From positions 1 through 15,528 of the forward strand of contig JBIKMO010000094.1 of assembly GCA_044359175.1 (NCBI GenBank): a stretch of 15,528 nucleotides of DNA, in the 5' to 3' direction. Numbering within the stretch: position 1 is the first letter of the stretch; every line of letters begins with the position of its first letter. A program made the position numbers and the translations under genes. Of this stretch, positions 1-7,592 are shown piece by piece. The stretch comes from UBA4615 sp044359175 (GTDB lineage: Bacteria > Pseudomonadota > Gammaproteobacteria > Burkholderiales > Burkholderiaceae_E). The notes beneath the pieces are model-generated. The model searched no databases and was not told the DNA's origin. It worked only from the letters and a program-made list of their open reading frames with translations.

Positions 1-971
1 GGCTGTCGGGACAACCAGCCGAGCAGCGCGAGACCGACGAGGCTGATCGCGAAGCTCGCGACGATCCGCTTGAGGATGTGCCGGTGCGTGAAGTGGCCGA
101 GCTCGTGGGCGAGCACCGCCTCGACCTCGTCCGGCGAGAGCCGCGCGAGCAGGGTGTCGAAGAAGACGATGCGCTTGCTGCGCCCGAAGCCCGTGAAGTA
201 CGCGTTGCCGTGAGCGGAGCGCTTGCTGCCGTCCATCACGAACAGGCCCTTGGAGCCGAAGCCGCAGCGAGCGAGCAGCCGTTCGACCCGCTCGCGCACC
301 GGCCCCGGCTCCAGCGGCACGAACCGGTTGAACATCGGCGCGATCACCGTGGGGTACAGCAGCAGCACGACGAGGTTGAAGCTCACCCACACCAGCCACG
401 CCCACAGCCACCACGCGGCGCCTGCGCGTTCCATCAGCGCGAGCACCGCGGCGACCAGCGGCAGCCCGAAGGCGAGCGCGAGCCCGGTGCCCTTGGCGAG
501 GTCGGCCGCGAAGAGCGCGGGGGTCATCCGGTTGAAACCGAAGCGCTTCTCGAGCCCGAACTGCCGGTACCACGCAAGCGGCAGATCGATCAGCGACGCG
601 ATCGCCCCGACCGCCCCGACCAGAAGCAGCTGACGCCAGAACGGGGAGTCGGGCAGCAGCGATCGTGCGAGCCCGGCGAGCGCCTCGAGGCCACCCAGCA
701 CCGTGAACCCGAGCAGCAGTGCGGTGCCGACCGCGGTCTCCACCAGGCCCAGCCGGACGCGGGCGACCGTGTAGTCCGCCGCGCGCTGGTGCGCCGGCAA
801 CGGGATGCGCTCGGCGAATTGCAGCGGCACCGCGCCGCGATGACGCGCGACATGCCGGACCTGGCGCGTGGCGAGCCATACGCGCGTGGCGGTCGCTGCG
901 ACGACCGAGGCGAGGAACAGCAGCGCGAACTGCAGCGCGGGCTGCTCGAGCAGGGACGGCTCGGGGCTCAT
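1..971 (-). CDS. M48 family (Ste24/CAAX-type) membrane zinc metalloprotease, C-terminus cut by window edge
   Basis: Integral inner-membrane metallopeptidase of the Ste24p type; the family cleaves membrane-associated peptides and takes part in envelope quality control. The frame reads from ATG at 971 to the window edge without a stop (about 323 codons of a family usually near 410-420). Seen: an N-terminal hydrophobic segment (residues about 11-28); the FGFNRMT signature (residues 144-150) typical of the Ste24 N-terminal domain; further hydrophobic stretches; and the zinc motif HELGH at residues 289-293 after LSPDEVEAVLA. The third ligand (a downstream Glu) lies outside the window, so catalytic completeness cannot be judged. 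The gene is divergent from orn with only about 26 nt between starts, so promoters of each gene must lie in or beside the other's 5' end. The physiological substrate is unknown. Confidence 0.9.
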   Translation of the reverse strand, partial: MSPEPSLLEQPALQFALLFLASVVAATATRVWLATRQVRHVARHRGAVPLQFAERIPLPAHQRAADYTVARVRLGLVETAVGTALLLGFTVLGGLEALAGLARSLLPDSPFWRQLLLVGAVGAIASLIDLPLAWYRQFGLEKRFGFNRMTPALFAADLAKGTGLALAFGLPLVAAVLALMERAGAAWWLWAWLVWVSFNLVVLLLYPTVIAPMFNRFVPLEPGPVRERVERLLARCGFGSKGLFVMDGSKRSAHGNAYFTGFGRSKRIVFFDTLLARLSPDEVEAVLAHELGHFTHRHILKRIVASFAISLVGLALLGWLSRQ

Positions 972-979
972 GAGACAAT
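971..979 (+). promoter_or_regulatory. Candidate extended -10 promoter for orn
   Basis: TGA-GACAAT reads as an extended -10 element (TGN followed by a hexamer matching TATAAT at A2, A4, A5 and T6). No -35 is recognisable. It would start RNA near 986, leaving about 12 nt that contain GGTGGA (985-990) before ATG 998. It overlaps the start codon of the divergent M48 gene, so orn and M48 transcription could interfere. Inference from consensus only. Confidence 0.35.
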
Positions 980-997
980 CGACCGGTGGAAAAGAGT

Positions 998-1570
998 ATG
1001 TCACAGCCCTCCGTGCCGGCGCCGAACGAAACCCACCTGGTCTGGGTGGACATGGAGATGACCGGGCTGCGGCCGGAGGTCGACCGGATCATCGAGGTCG
1101 CGGTCGTGGTCACCGACAGCAGCCTGAACCGGCTCGCGACCGGGCCGGTGCTCGCGATTCACCAGCCCGACGCGGTGCTCGCGGCGATGGACGCCTGGAA
1201 CACCGCGACCCACACCCGCTCCGGGCTGGTCGAACGGGTGCGCGCGTCGACGCTGACCGAGTCCGACGCCCAGCGGATCCTGCTCGAGTTCCTGCGGCCC
1301 TGGGTGCCCGGCGGCAAGTCCCCGATGTGCGGCAACTCGATCGGCCAGGACCGCCGGTTCATGGCCCGCACCATGCCCGAGCTCGAGGCCTTCTTCCACT
1401 ACCGCAACCTCGACGTGTCGACGATCAAGGAGCTGTGCCGGCGCTGGCGTCCGGACGTGGCCCGGTCGTTCGTCAAGCGCAGCGCGCACACCGCGCTCGC
1501 CGACATCGAGGAGTCGATCGACGAGCTGCGTCACTACCGCGAGCACTTCTTACGCCCGAGCGCGGCGTGA
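998..1570 (+). CDS. orn: Oligoribonuclease (DEDDh 3'-5' exoribonuclease)
   Basis: Degrades 2-5-nt RNA fragments (and the dinucleotide pGpG from cyclic-di-GMP breakdown) to mononucleotides, the last step of RNA turnover in the cytoplasm. The 190-residue product is close to the usual 180-200. The DEDDh residues are all visible: D18 and E20 in WVDMEMTGL, D118 in GNSIGQDRRF, H164 and D169 in HTALADIEES. ATG 998 is preferred because GGTGGA lies 7 nt upstream; an in-frame GTG at 986 has no Shine-Dalgarno and would sit at the predicted transcript start. The stop codon overlaps the GTG start of the next gene (GTGA), so the permease is probably translated by coupling. Orn next to an M48 protease is a familiar betaproteobacterial arrangement; the AEC partner is less expected. 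Confidence 0.96.
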   Translation: MSQPSVPAPNETHLVWVDMEMTGLRPEVDRIIEVAVVVTDSSLNRLATGPVLAIHQPDAVLAAMDAWNTATHTRSGLVERVRASTLTESDAQRILLEFLRPWVPGGKSPMCGNSIGQDRRFMARTMPELEAFFHYRNLDVSTIKELCRRWRPDVARSFVKRSAHTALADIEESIDELRHYREHFLRPSAA

Positions 1571-2454
1571 GCCTCGCGCTGATCGAGCGGATCGCCGGCG
1601 TCATGGTGCCGGTGCTGGCGATGGTCCTGGCGGGCTACCTGTACGCGCGGCGGCACGCGCCGGACATGTCCGAGATCAATCGAATCAACATGGAGCTGTT
1701 CGCTCCGGCGCTGATCTTCTCGGCGCTGGCCAGCCGGGACTTCAACCTCCACGACAACCGATGGCTGATGCTCGCCTCGGTGCTGATCGTGCTCGGCTCG
1801 GGGCTGCTCGCCTGGGCGCTGGCGGCGGCGCTGCGGCTGCCGCCGCGCACGTTCGTGCCGCCGATGATGTTCAACAACTGCGGCAACATGGGGCTGCCGC
1901 TGGCTGTGCTCGCGTTCGGCGGACCCGGGCTCGCGCCGATGGTCGCGATGTTCGTGGTCAGCAACGCGATCCACTTCACGATCGGCGCCCGGATCGTCGA
2001 TCCGCGCGCGCCCGTGGCGAGGCTGCTCGCCACGCCGATGAACCTGGCGACCGTCGCCGGCGTGCTGGTCGCCCTCGTCGATCCGCCGCGTCCGGAGGTG
2101 ATCCGCGACTCGCTCGAACTGCTCGGGCGGGCGATGATCCCGCTGATGCTGTTCGCCCTGGGCGTTCGAATGGTGTCGGTCAGCCGCGCGAGCGTCCGCA
2201 TCGGGCTGCTCGGCGCGGTGGTCTGCCCGCTGACCGGTCTCGCGGTCGCGCTCGCGATCGAGCCGCTGCTGCCGCTCACCGATACCCAGCGGGGGCTGAT
2301 GTTCATCTTCGCGGTGCTGCCGCCGGCCGTGCTGAACTTCATGGTGGCCGAGCGCTACGGCCGCGATCCGGGCAAGGTGGCGGCGATCGTGCTGGTCGGC
2401 AACCTGCTGTCGATCGTGTTCGTACCGCTGGGACTGGCGCTCGCGCTCGCGTGA
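1567..2454 (+). CDS. AEC (auxin efflux carrier) family permease
   Basis: Predicted inner-membrane carrier of the AEC family (Mem_trans), whose bacterial members move small organic anions such as malate or malonate; the substrate here cannot be told from sequence. The 295-residue product is close to the usual 300-320 and is hydrophobic throughout, with about 9-10 likely transmembrane segments. The hallmark NNCGNMGLPL in the first half (residues 103-112) is intact, and the late PPAVLNFMVAERYG segment resembles the matching region of the second half. GTG 1567 is chosen because it overlaps the orn stop as GTGA and gives a complete first helix; the same frame is open far upstream, but that part has no AEC character. 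No good Shine-Dalgarno precedes the GTG, which fits coupled reinitiation. It converges on the MATE gene. Confidence 0.85.
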   Translation: MSLALIERIAGVMVPVLAMVLAGYLYARRHAPDMSEINRINMELFAPALIFSALASRDFNLHDNRWLMLASVLIVLGSGLLAWALAAALRLPPRTFVPPMMFNNCGNMGLPLAVLAFGGPGLAPMVAMFVVSNAIHFTIGARIVDPRAPVARLLATPMNLATVAGVLVALVDPPRPEVIRDSLELLGRAMIPLMLFALGVRMVSVSRASVRIGLLGAVVCPLTGLAVALAIEPLLPLTDTQRGLMFIFAVLPPAVLNFMVAERYGRDPGKVAAIVLVGNLLSIVFVPLGLALALA

Positions 2455-2486
2455 CGCCGCGCGGGCGGCGGCGCCCCGGCGGGCGC
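2455..2486. terminator. Two tandem hairpins between convergent genes
   Basis: Directly after the AEC stop codon are two abutting perfect inverted repeats: CGCCGC (2455-2460) with GCGGCG (2465-2470), loop GCGG; then GCGCCC (2471-2476) with GGGCGC (2481-2486), loop CGGC. They fill 32 of the 39 nt separating the convergent AEC and MATE stops, so they could serve both strands. Neither side has a T-tract, so this is not a canonical intrinsic terminator; Rho-assisted termination or 3'-end protection is as likely. Confidence 0.5.
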
Positions 2487-2493
2487 GGTGACG

Positions 2494-3846
2494 TCAGGCG
2501 CGGCCCGGGCGCGCGACCCGCTCGAACATCCCGGCCAGGCAGGCGGCGGTGCAGGCGAGGGCGGCAGCCGCGGCGATCCAGAAGCCCGCGACGCCCGCGC
2601 CGAGGCCGAACGCGAGCCACGCGCCACCGCCCAGCCCGACGCCCCAGAGCGCAACCACGAACACGAGCATCGGCGCGAACGCGACCTTCCAGGCGCGCAG
2701 CGCGAACGCGAAGGCGACCTGCAGCGCGTCGCAGACGTGATAGGCGGCGACCCAGGGCAGCAGCGCGACCGCGACCGCGACCACTGCGGGATCGCGCGCA
2801 TACGCCGCGGCGATCGGCGTGCGCAGCGCGAGCAGCGCGCTCGCCGCCGCGAGCGCGAGCCCGAACGCCAGTCCGGCGCCTCGCCAGGCGATGCGGCGCG
2901 CGGTGCGCGCGTCGCCCGCACCGAGCGTCTGTGCGGCCAGCACGCCGGCGGCGCTGGCGATCGCCAGGGGCAGCATGTACAGCGTCACGGCGACGTTGGC
3001 CGCGATCGCGTGGCCGGCGACGATCTCGGTACCCAGGCGTGCGACCAGCAGCGTCACCAGGTTGAACGCGGTCACGTCCACCAGATACGTGCCGCCGATC
3101 GGCAGTCCGAGCCTGAGCAGCTCGGCGATCGCTCGGGCGCGGGGGCGTCCCCAGCCGCGCGGGGCGAAGCGGCCGTACCCGCGATCGGTGCGCATCAGCG
3201 CCCAGCCGATCGCCGCCGACAGCCAGTACACGACCGCGGTCGCCAGCCCGCAGCCGGCGCCGCCCATCGCGGGCACCCCGGGCAGCCCGAGCGCGGGCTG
3301 CCCGTCGGTACCGAACATGAACAGCGCGTTCAGCGGCACCTTGAGCAGCGGTCCGAGCAGGTTGATCGCCATCACGGTCCGCGGCCGGGACACGGCCACG
3401 CTGAACGTGCCGAATGCGCGGAACCAGAGCGCGGCCGGCAGTCCGAGGGCGAGCGCGTTCAGGTAGGCGGTGGCCCCCGATCGCACCGATGGGTCGACGT
3501 CGGCCAACGCCAGCAGCGCTCCGGGGTAGGCGAGCGCGATCGCTCCGGGCACCAGCAGCCCGAGGGCGAGCCAGCGCCCCTGGCGCCAGGCCTCGCCGAC
3601 CTCGGCCATCCGTCCGGCGCCGTAGTGCTGCGCCGCCACCGGAGAGATCGACTGCAGCGTGCCCATCAGGCCGACGAACACGATCTGGTAGATGCTCGCG
3701 CCGATCGCGACCGCCGCCAGTTCGGCCGACGACAGCCGGCCCGCCATCACGGTGTCGATGATGCCATTGGCCATCACCGCGATCTGGCCGACGAACATCG
3801 GCCAGCCGAGCGCGACGATCGCCCGGGTCGTGCCCGGCGCGGTCAC
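2494..3846 (-). CDS. MATE family (NorM-like) cation-coupled multidrug/metabolite exporter
   Basis: Twelve-helix inner-membrane antiporter of the MATE family, which exports cationic compounds in exchange for Na+ or H+. The product is 450 residues, close to NorM's roughly 460. Seen: the first-helix signature P16 with D31-TVMAG; a second-lobe helix VDVTAFN in which D257 stands where Vibrio NorM has its cation-site Glu; and CDALQV with D373 matching the conserved Asp of the C-lobe. Two halves of about six hydrophobic segments each are evident. GTG 3846 overlaps the stop of the upstream glycosyltransferase by 4 nt (GTGA); the same frame stays open further upstream, but that part is the glycosyltransferase read out of frame. 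No clear Shine-Dalgarno is present, so translation probably depends on the upstream gene. The substrate is unknown; a lipid-linked or cell-envelope cargo is speculative. Confidence 0.9.
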   Translation of the reverse strand: MTAPGTTRAIVALGWPMFVGQIAVMANGIIDTVMAGRLSSAELAAVAIGASIYQIVFVGLMGTLQSISPVAAQHYGAGRMAEVGEAWRQGRWLALGLLVPGAIALAYPGALLALADVDPSVRSGATAYLNALALGLPAALWFRAFGTFSVAVSRPRTVMAINLLGPLLKVPLNALFMFGTDGQPALGLPGVPAMGGAGCGLATAVVYWLSAAIGWALMRTDRGYGRFAPRGWGRPRARAIAELLRLGLPIGGTYLVDVTAFNLVTLLVARLGTEIVAGHAIAANVAVTLYMLPLAIASAAGVLAAQTLGAGDARTARRIAWRGAGLAFGLALAAASALLALRTPIAAAYARDPAVVAVAVALLPWVAAYHVCDALQVAFAFALRAWKVAFAPMLVFVVALWGVGLGGGAWLAFGLGAGVAGFWIAAAAALACTAACLAGMFERVARPGRA

Positions 3847-5561
3847 CGTTCCGGCACTCGCTGCAGCAGCCGGAATCGCTCCTGACGGTCGGCGGGGCGC
3901 TGGCCGCTCCAGGCGACCTGCCAGCGGCCGCCGACCCGCCGCTCGACGTCGATCGGCGCCTGGGGCCGCTCGGCCAGCAGCAGCCACGGGCACTCGGGGT
4001 TCGCGTCGTCGATCCCCAGGCGCCCGAAATACGCGAAGCTGGTGCGATGGGCCAGATCGAGCCCGACGGTGCGCACGCACCCCGGCTTCGCGGCCACCAC
4101 CGCGCCGGCCTGCTGTGCGACGTCACGGTAGGTCTTGCGGTAGTTGCCCGCGGGCAGCCACAGCGTCATCAGCAGCGACCAGGTGAGCACCAGGCCGCCG
4201 GCCGACAGGATCATCGTGCGCCACAGCGCCTTCGGGTGCCGGGCGACCCGCCAGGCGACCAGCAGGATCCAGGCGAGCGTGGCGGTGAGTCCGAGCACCA
4301 GCTCGATCGCGTGAACCTCGGGCTCGAAGCCGATCACCGACTGCTGGGCGCGGAAGGCCATGCGCGGTGGCCAGCCGGTCTGGAACGCGATCCAGTAGGC
4401 CCACAGCGCCAGCCCGATCAGCGTGAAGGTCATCACCGCGAACCAGTCGATCAGGCTGGTCAGGCCGCGCCGGATCGTGGGCAGCCCGAGTGCGGCGAGC
4501 AGCGCGAGCGGCGGTACGAGCGGCAGCAGCATCGAGTCGCCGCCGCGCGGCGAGAGCATCGCCGGCACCGCCAGCAGCAGCGCGGTGACCGCAGGCACCG
4601 CCACCACCGGTTCCAGACGCCGCTCCCGCCAGCGCCAGACCGCCCATGCGGCGAGCGGCCACGCTGGCCAGAAGAACCATGGCAGGGTCTCCGCCAGGTA
4701 GAGCAGGCCGGGTACGTCCGGTCCGGAGACCTGGGACTGGTTCCACTGCAGCCAGTCGGACAGCACGTCGCGCGCGTCCGGGCCGGCGGCCCACAGCGCC
4801 GCCGGCCACGGCGCGGCGGCCGCGATCGCCGCCGGAACGAAGCCGGCGAGCATCGGTCGCGCGACCAGCCGGTAGGCCCCGACCAGCGCCGGCAGCGCGA
4901 GCGCCGCCAGCGCGAGCGGCACCGCGGCCGGCAGACCGCGGGACATCAGCGACAGGCCGACCGCCAGACCGGCGATCGCGCCGCCCATGCGTGGGCGCTC
5001 GGTGGCGAGTGCGCAGCCGTACAGGAACACCCCGACCCAGGCGACCTGCGCCGACTCGGCGGTGGTCTCGTGGGCCCGCGAGATCAGGCCGAAGGTCGCG
5101 AGCGCGACCAGCAGCGCGCTGTCGGCGATCGCGCGGCCGTAGTCGGCACGCGAGGCGGAGGCACCGAAGGGGTCGGCCGGCTGGGCTTCAGGCCGGCGCG
5201 CGAGCAGGTAGGCGGCGTACCACAGGCATACGAGGAAAAGCACGAGCCACGCCATCGCCACGCCGCGCATCACCCCGTCGGGCGCGAGGAAGGGCAGCAT
5301 CCGGATGGCGACCGCGCCGATCCAGAACGGCAGCGGGCCTTCCCCGGACACGGGTTCGCCGAGCACGTTCGGCGCGAGCCAGTCGAACGCGCCGCCGGGT
5401 GCCAACGACATCGTCCACGCGATGCCGAACCCGGCCGCGTCCTGGAACCGCCACGGGTCCCGTCGCACCAGGCCCGGCACGATGTACAGGGCGCACATCA
5501 CCAGCAGCAGCCACCGCGGCATCTTGGCGGCCTGCAGGGTGGTGACGAAGAAGGGCTTCAC
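3843..5561 (-). CDS. Putative GT-C fold (ArnT/GT39-like) membrane glycosyltransferase
   Basis: Polytopic membrane protein, 572 residues, resembling the ArnT/PMT-type glycosyltransferases that move a sugar from a polyprenyl-phosphate donor to a periplasmic acceptor such as lipid A or protein. Seen: first membrane segment at about 16-32; then the acidic RRDPWRFQD loop (D35, D41), where this fold carries its catalytic acid; EGPLPFW (74-80), resembling the family's PPL-aromatic motif; an acidic SRAHETTAES loop; about 10-12 hydrophobic segments; and a roughly 100-residue polar C-terminal domain holding two Cys that could pair. The start is uncertain: GTG 5561 is open, but a promoter candidate at 5573-5581 leaves it almost no leader; ATG 5522 (AGG 8 nt upstream, 559 residues) is the alternative. 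It is the first gene of a unit with the MATE exporter. Donor and acceptor are unknown. Confidence 0.75.
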   Translation of the reverse strand: MKPFFVTTLQAAKMPRWLLLVMCALYIVPGLVRRDPWRFQDAAGFGIAWTMSLAPGGAFDWLAPNVLGEPVSGEGPLPFWIGAVAIRMLPFLAPDGVMRGVAMAWLVLFLVCLWYAAYLLARRPEAQPADPFGASASRADYGRAIADSALLVALATFGLISRAHETTAESAQVAWVGVFLYGCALATERPRMGGAIAGLAVGLSLMSRGLPAAVPLALAALALPALVGAYRLVARPMLAGFVPAAIAAAAPWPAALWAAGPDARDVLSDWLQWNQSQVSGPDVPGLLYLAETLPWFFWPAWPLAAWAVWRWRERRLEPVVAVPAVTALLLAVPAMLSPRGGDSMLLPLVPPLALLAALGLPTIRRGLTSLIDWFAVMTFTLIGLALWAYWIAFQTGWPPRMAFRAQQSVIGFEPEVHAIELVLGLTATLAWILLVAWRVARHPKALWRTMILSAGGLVLTWSLLMTLWLPAGNYRKTYRDVAQQAGAVVAAKPGCVRTVGLDLAHRTSFAYFGRLGIDDANPECPWLLLAERPQAPIDVERRVGGRWQVAWSGQRPADRQERFRLLQRVPER

Positions 5562-5572
5562 GCTGGCACACG

Positions 5573-5581
5573 ATTAGAGCA
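5573..5581 (-). promoter_or_regulatory. Candidate extended -10 promoter for the glycosyltransferase-MATE unit
   Basis: On the minus strand TGC-TCTAAT is an extended -10 with 5 of 6 matches to TATAAT and no evident -35. Predicted RNA start is near 5566, only about 5 nt before GTG 5561 and about 44 nt before ATG 5522. If real, it argues for near-leaderless initiation or for the ATG start. Confidence 0.4.
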
Positions 5582-5622
5582 GAGCGTGCCCGGTCGCACG
5601 AGCGTGCGGTGCCCGAGAGCGC

Positions 5623-5649
5623 GAAGGGCAGCCCGCGGGCTGCCCCTTC
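5623..5649 (-). terminator. Hairpin downstream of rpmE2 (distal of two)
   Basis: GGGCAGCCC (5626-5634) and GGGCTGCCC (5637-5645) are perfect inverted repeats; the stem extends outwards through GAA/TTC with one bulged C. On the minus strand it is followed only by TTCGC, so the U-tract is very weak. It lies about 45 nt past the rpmE2 stop and before the next promoter candidate, which fits a transcription end point for the trxA-rho-rpmE2 block. Confidence 0.45.
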
Positions 5650-5653
5650 CGAT

Positions 5654-5678
5654 GGCGACGCGCGGCGGCCGCGTCGCC
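5654..5678 (-). terminator. Hairpin downstream of rpmE2 (proximal of two)
   Basis: GGCGACGCG (5654-5662) and CGCGTCGCC (5670-5678) form a perfect 9-bp stem with a 7-nt loop, beginning 12 nt after the rpmE2 stop. No T-tract follows. With the next hairpin it makes a tandem pair, like the pair in the 2455-2486 convergent gap. It may stop transcription with Rho's help or protect the mRNA 3' end. Confidence 0.4.
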
Positions 5679-5689
5679 GTCCGCACGCC

Positions 5690-5950
5690 TCAGGCGGCCG
5701 GCTTGCCGCCGCGGGCGAACTTCTGGCGGAACTTCTCGACGCGGCCGGTCTCGCTGATCCGCTGTTGCGCCCCGGTGTAGAACGGATGCGACTCGGAGGT
5801 CACGTCCAGCTTGAAGAGCGGGTATTCCTTGCCGTCGTCCATCGTGATCTTCTCGCGCGTGTTCACGCACGAACGGGTCACGAACTTGAAGCCGCTGGAC
5901 ATGTCCTGGAACACGACCTCGCGGTACTCGGGGTGGATGCCTTGCTTCAT
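5690..5950 (-). CDS. rpmE2: 50S ribosomal protein L31 type B
   Basis: Protein of the large ribosomal subunit that bridges to the small subunit. The 86-residue product starts MKQGIHPEY and contains SSGFKFVTRS and SHPFYTG, typical of L31; the length and the lack of the CxxC zinc-binding cysteines (only C28 is present) mark it as the type B, zinc-independent form. ATG 5950 has AGAGG 7 nt upstream (on the minus strand). Immediately before that is a run of eight C. It lies 141 nt downstream of rho on the same strand and has its own promoter candidate at 6030-6038 with a leader of about 72 nt, so it can be made both with rho and on its own. Type B L31 next to rho is common in Burkholderiales. Confidence 0.96.
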   Translation of the reverse strand: MKQGIHPEYREVVFQDMSSGFKFVTRSCVNTREKITMDDGKEYPLFKLDVTSESHPFYTGAQQRISETGRVEKFRQKFARGGKPAA

Positions 5951-5992
5951 CGTGTCGCCTCTGGGGGGGGTCGCCGGGTGCCGAGCCTGGAT

Positions 5993-6013
5993 GGGCGCAG
6001 CGTCTGCAAGCCC
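5993..6013 (-). promoter_or_regulatory. Hairpin in the rpmE2 5' leader
   Basis: On the minus strand GGGC-TT-GCAG-ACG-CTGC-GCCC folds into an 8-bp stem with a 2-nt bulge and a 3-nt loop, about 43 nt before the rpmE2 start and shortly after the predicted transcript start. L31 mRNA leaders are known to mediate feedback in E. coli; a similar role here is only inferred. Confidence 0.35.
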
Positions 6014-6029
6014 GAAAACGTAACCCTTG

Positions 6030-6038
6030 AGTATAGCA
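6030..6038 (-). promoter_or_regulatory. Extended -10 promoter for rpmE2
   Basis: Minus-strand TGC-TATACT is an extended -10 with a hexamer matching the consensus at 5 of 6 positions. It stands in an AT-richer patch (about 6001-6042) that is conspicuous in this GC-rich window. No -35 is visible. RNA would begin near 6023. Confidence 0.6.
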
Positions 6039-6091
6039 AATGCGCGCGGGGCTGCGTTCGGCCGTCCGCCGGGACCGGCCCGCGGGTGCCC

Positions 6092-7354
<1,263 letters not shown>

Positions 7355-7562
7355 CGTCGGGTCGATGGAGAGAGGCCGTCCGCCCGGACCGGGCGGCGCG
7401 CCGTCTGGGGCCCGCGGGAGCCGCGGGCGCGCTGTCTGGAAGGCCCGCAATGGGCAGAGGGACCGCCGGCTCGTAGGCCGGCACGACCGGCGCTGCGGGA
7501 AGGGGCCTGCCGCTGTGGCGGAGGCCGCCCGCAGCGGGCGGGCGCGCGGTGACGCGCGTCAG
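7355..7562 (-). promoter_or_regulatory. Structured rho leader (trxA-rho spacer) with four inverted repeats
   Basis: No gene is seen in this spacer. It holds four perfect inverted repeats: 7525-7530 with 7536-7541 (CCGCCC/GGGCGG); 7465-7470 with 7477-7482 (GCCGGC twice, loop TCGTAG); 7410-7417 with 7421-7428 (GCCCGCGG/CCGCGGGC, loop GAG); 7381-7386 with 7390-7395 (CGCCCG/CGGGCG). None has a T-tract. In E. coli, rho is controlled by premature termination in its leader; a comparable attenuation region here is inferred, not shown. Confidence 0.5.
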
Positions 7563-7592
7563 AGGATACGCGAAGTCAGAGGTTGCTGTCCA
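7563..7592 (-). promoter_or_regulatory. Candidate sigma-70 promoter for rho at the 3' end of trxA
   Basis: On the minus strand, -35 TGGACA (7587-7592; 5 of 6 matches to TTGACA) lies 18 nt before -10 TATCCT (7563-7568; 4 of 6). The -35 is inside the last trxA codons and the -10 is just after the stop. RNA would begin near 7556 and give a leader of about 200 nt carrying the rho-leader hairpins. Confidence 0.4.

Noticed and set aside
78..1061. A plus-strand frame opposite the M48 protease
   Set aside because: The minus strand encodes HELGH and FGFNRMT in one uninterrupted frame, and the plus-strand product is low complexity.
868..1566. Upstream in-frame extension of the AEC permease through orn
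   Set aside because: The extension is orn read in another frame with no membrane character; the family length and the GTGA overlap both place the start at 1567.
3847..4080. N-terminal extension of the MATE exporter
   Set aside because: Arg/Pro-rich, derived from the overlapping glycosyltransferase frame; GTG 3846 gives a normal-length MATE protein.
7355..7450. In-frame extension of Rho by 32 residues, or a leader peptide
   Set aside because: Composition is Pro/Arg/Ala-rich and overlaps inverted repeats; known Rho proteins start MHLSELK or similar. No convincing leader-peptide start with a Shine-Dalgarno was found.
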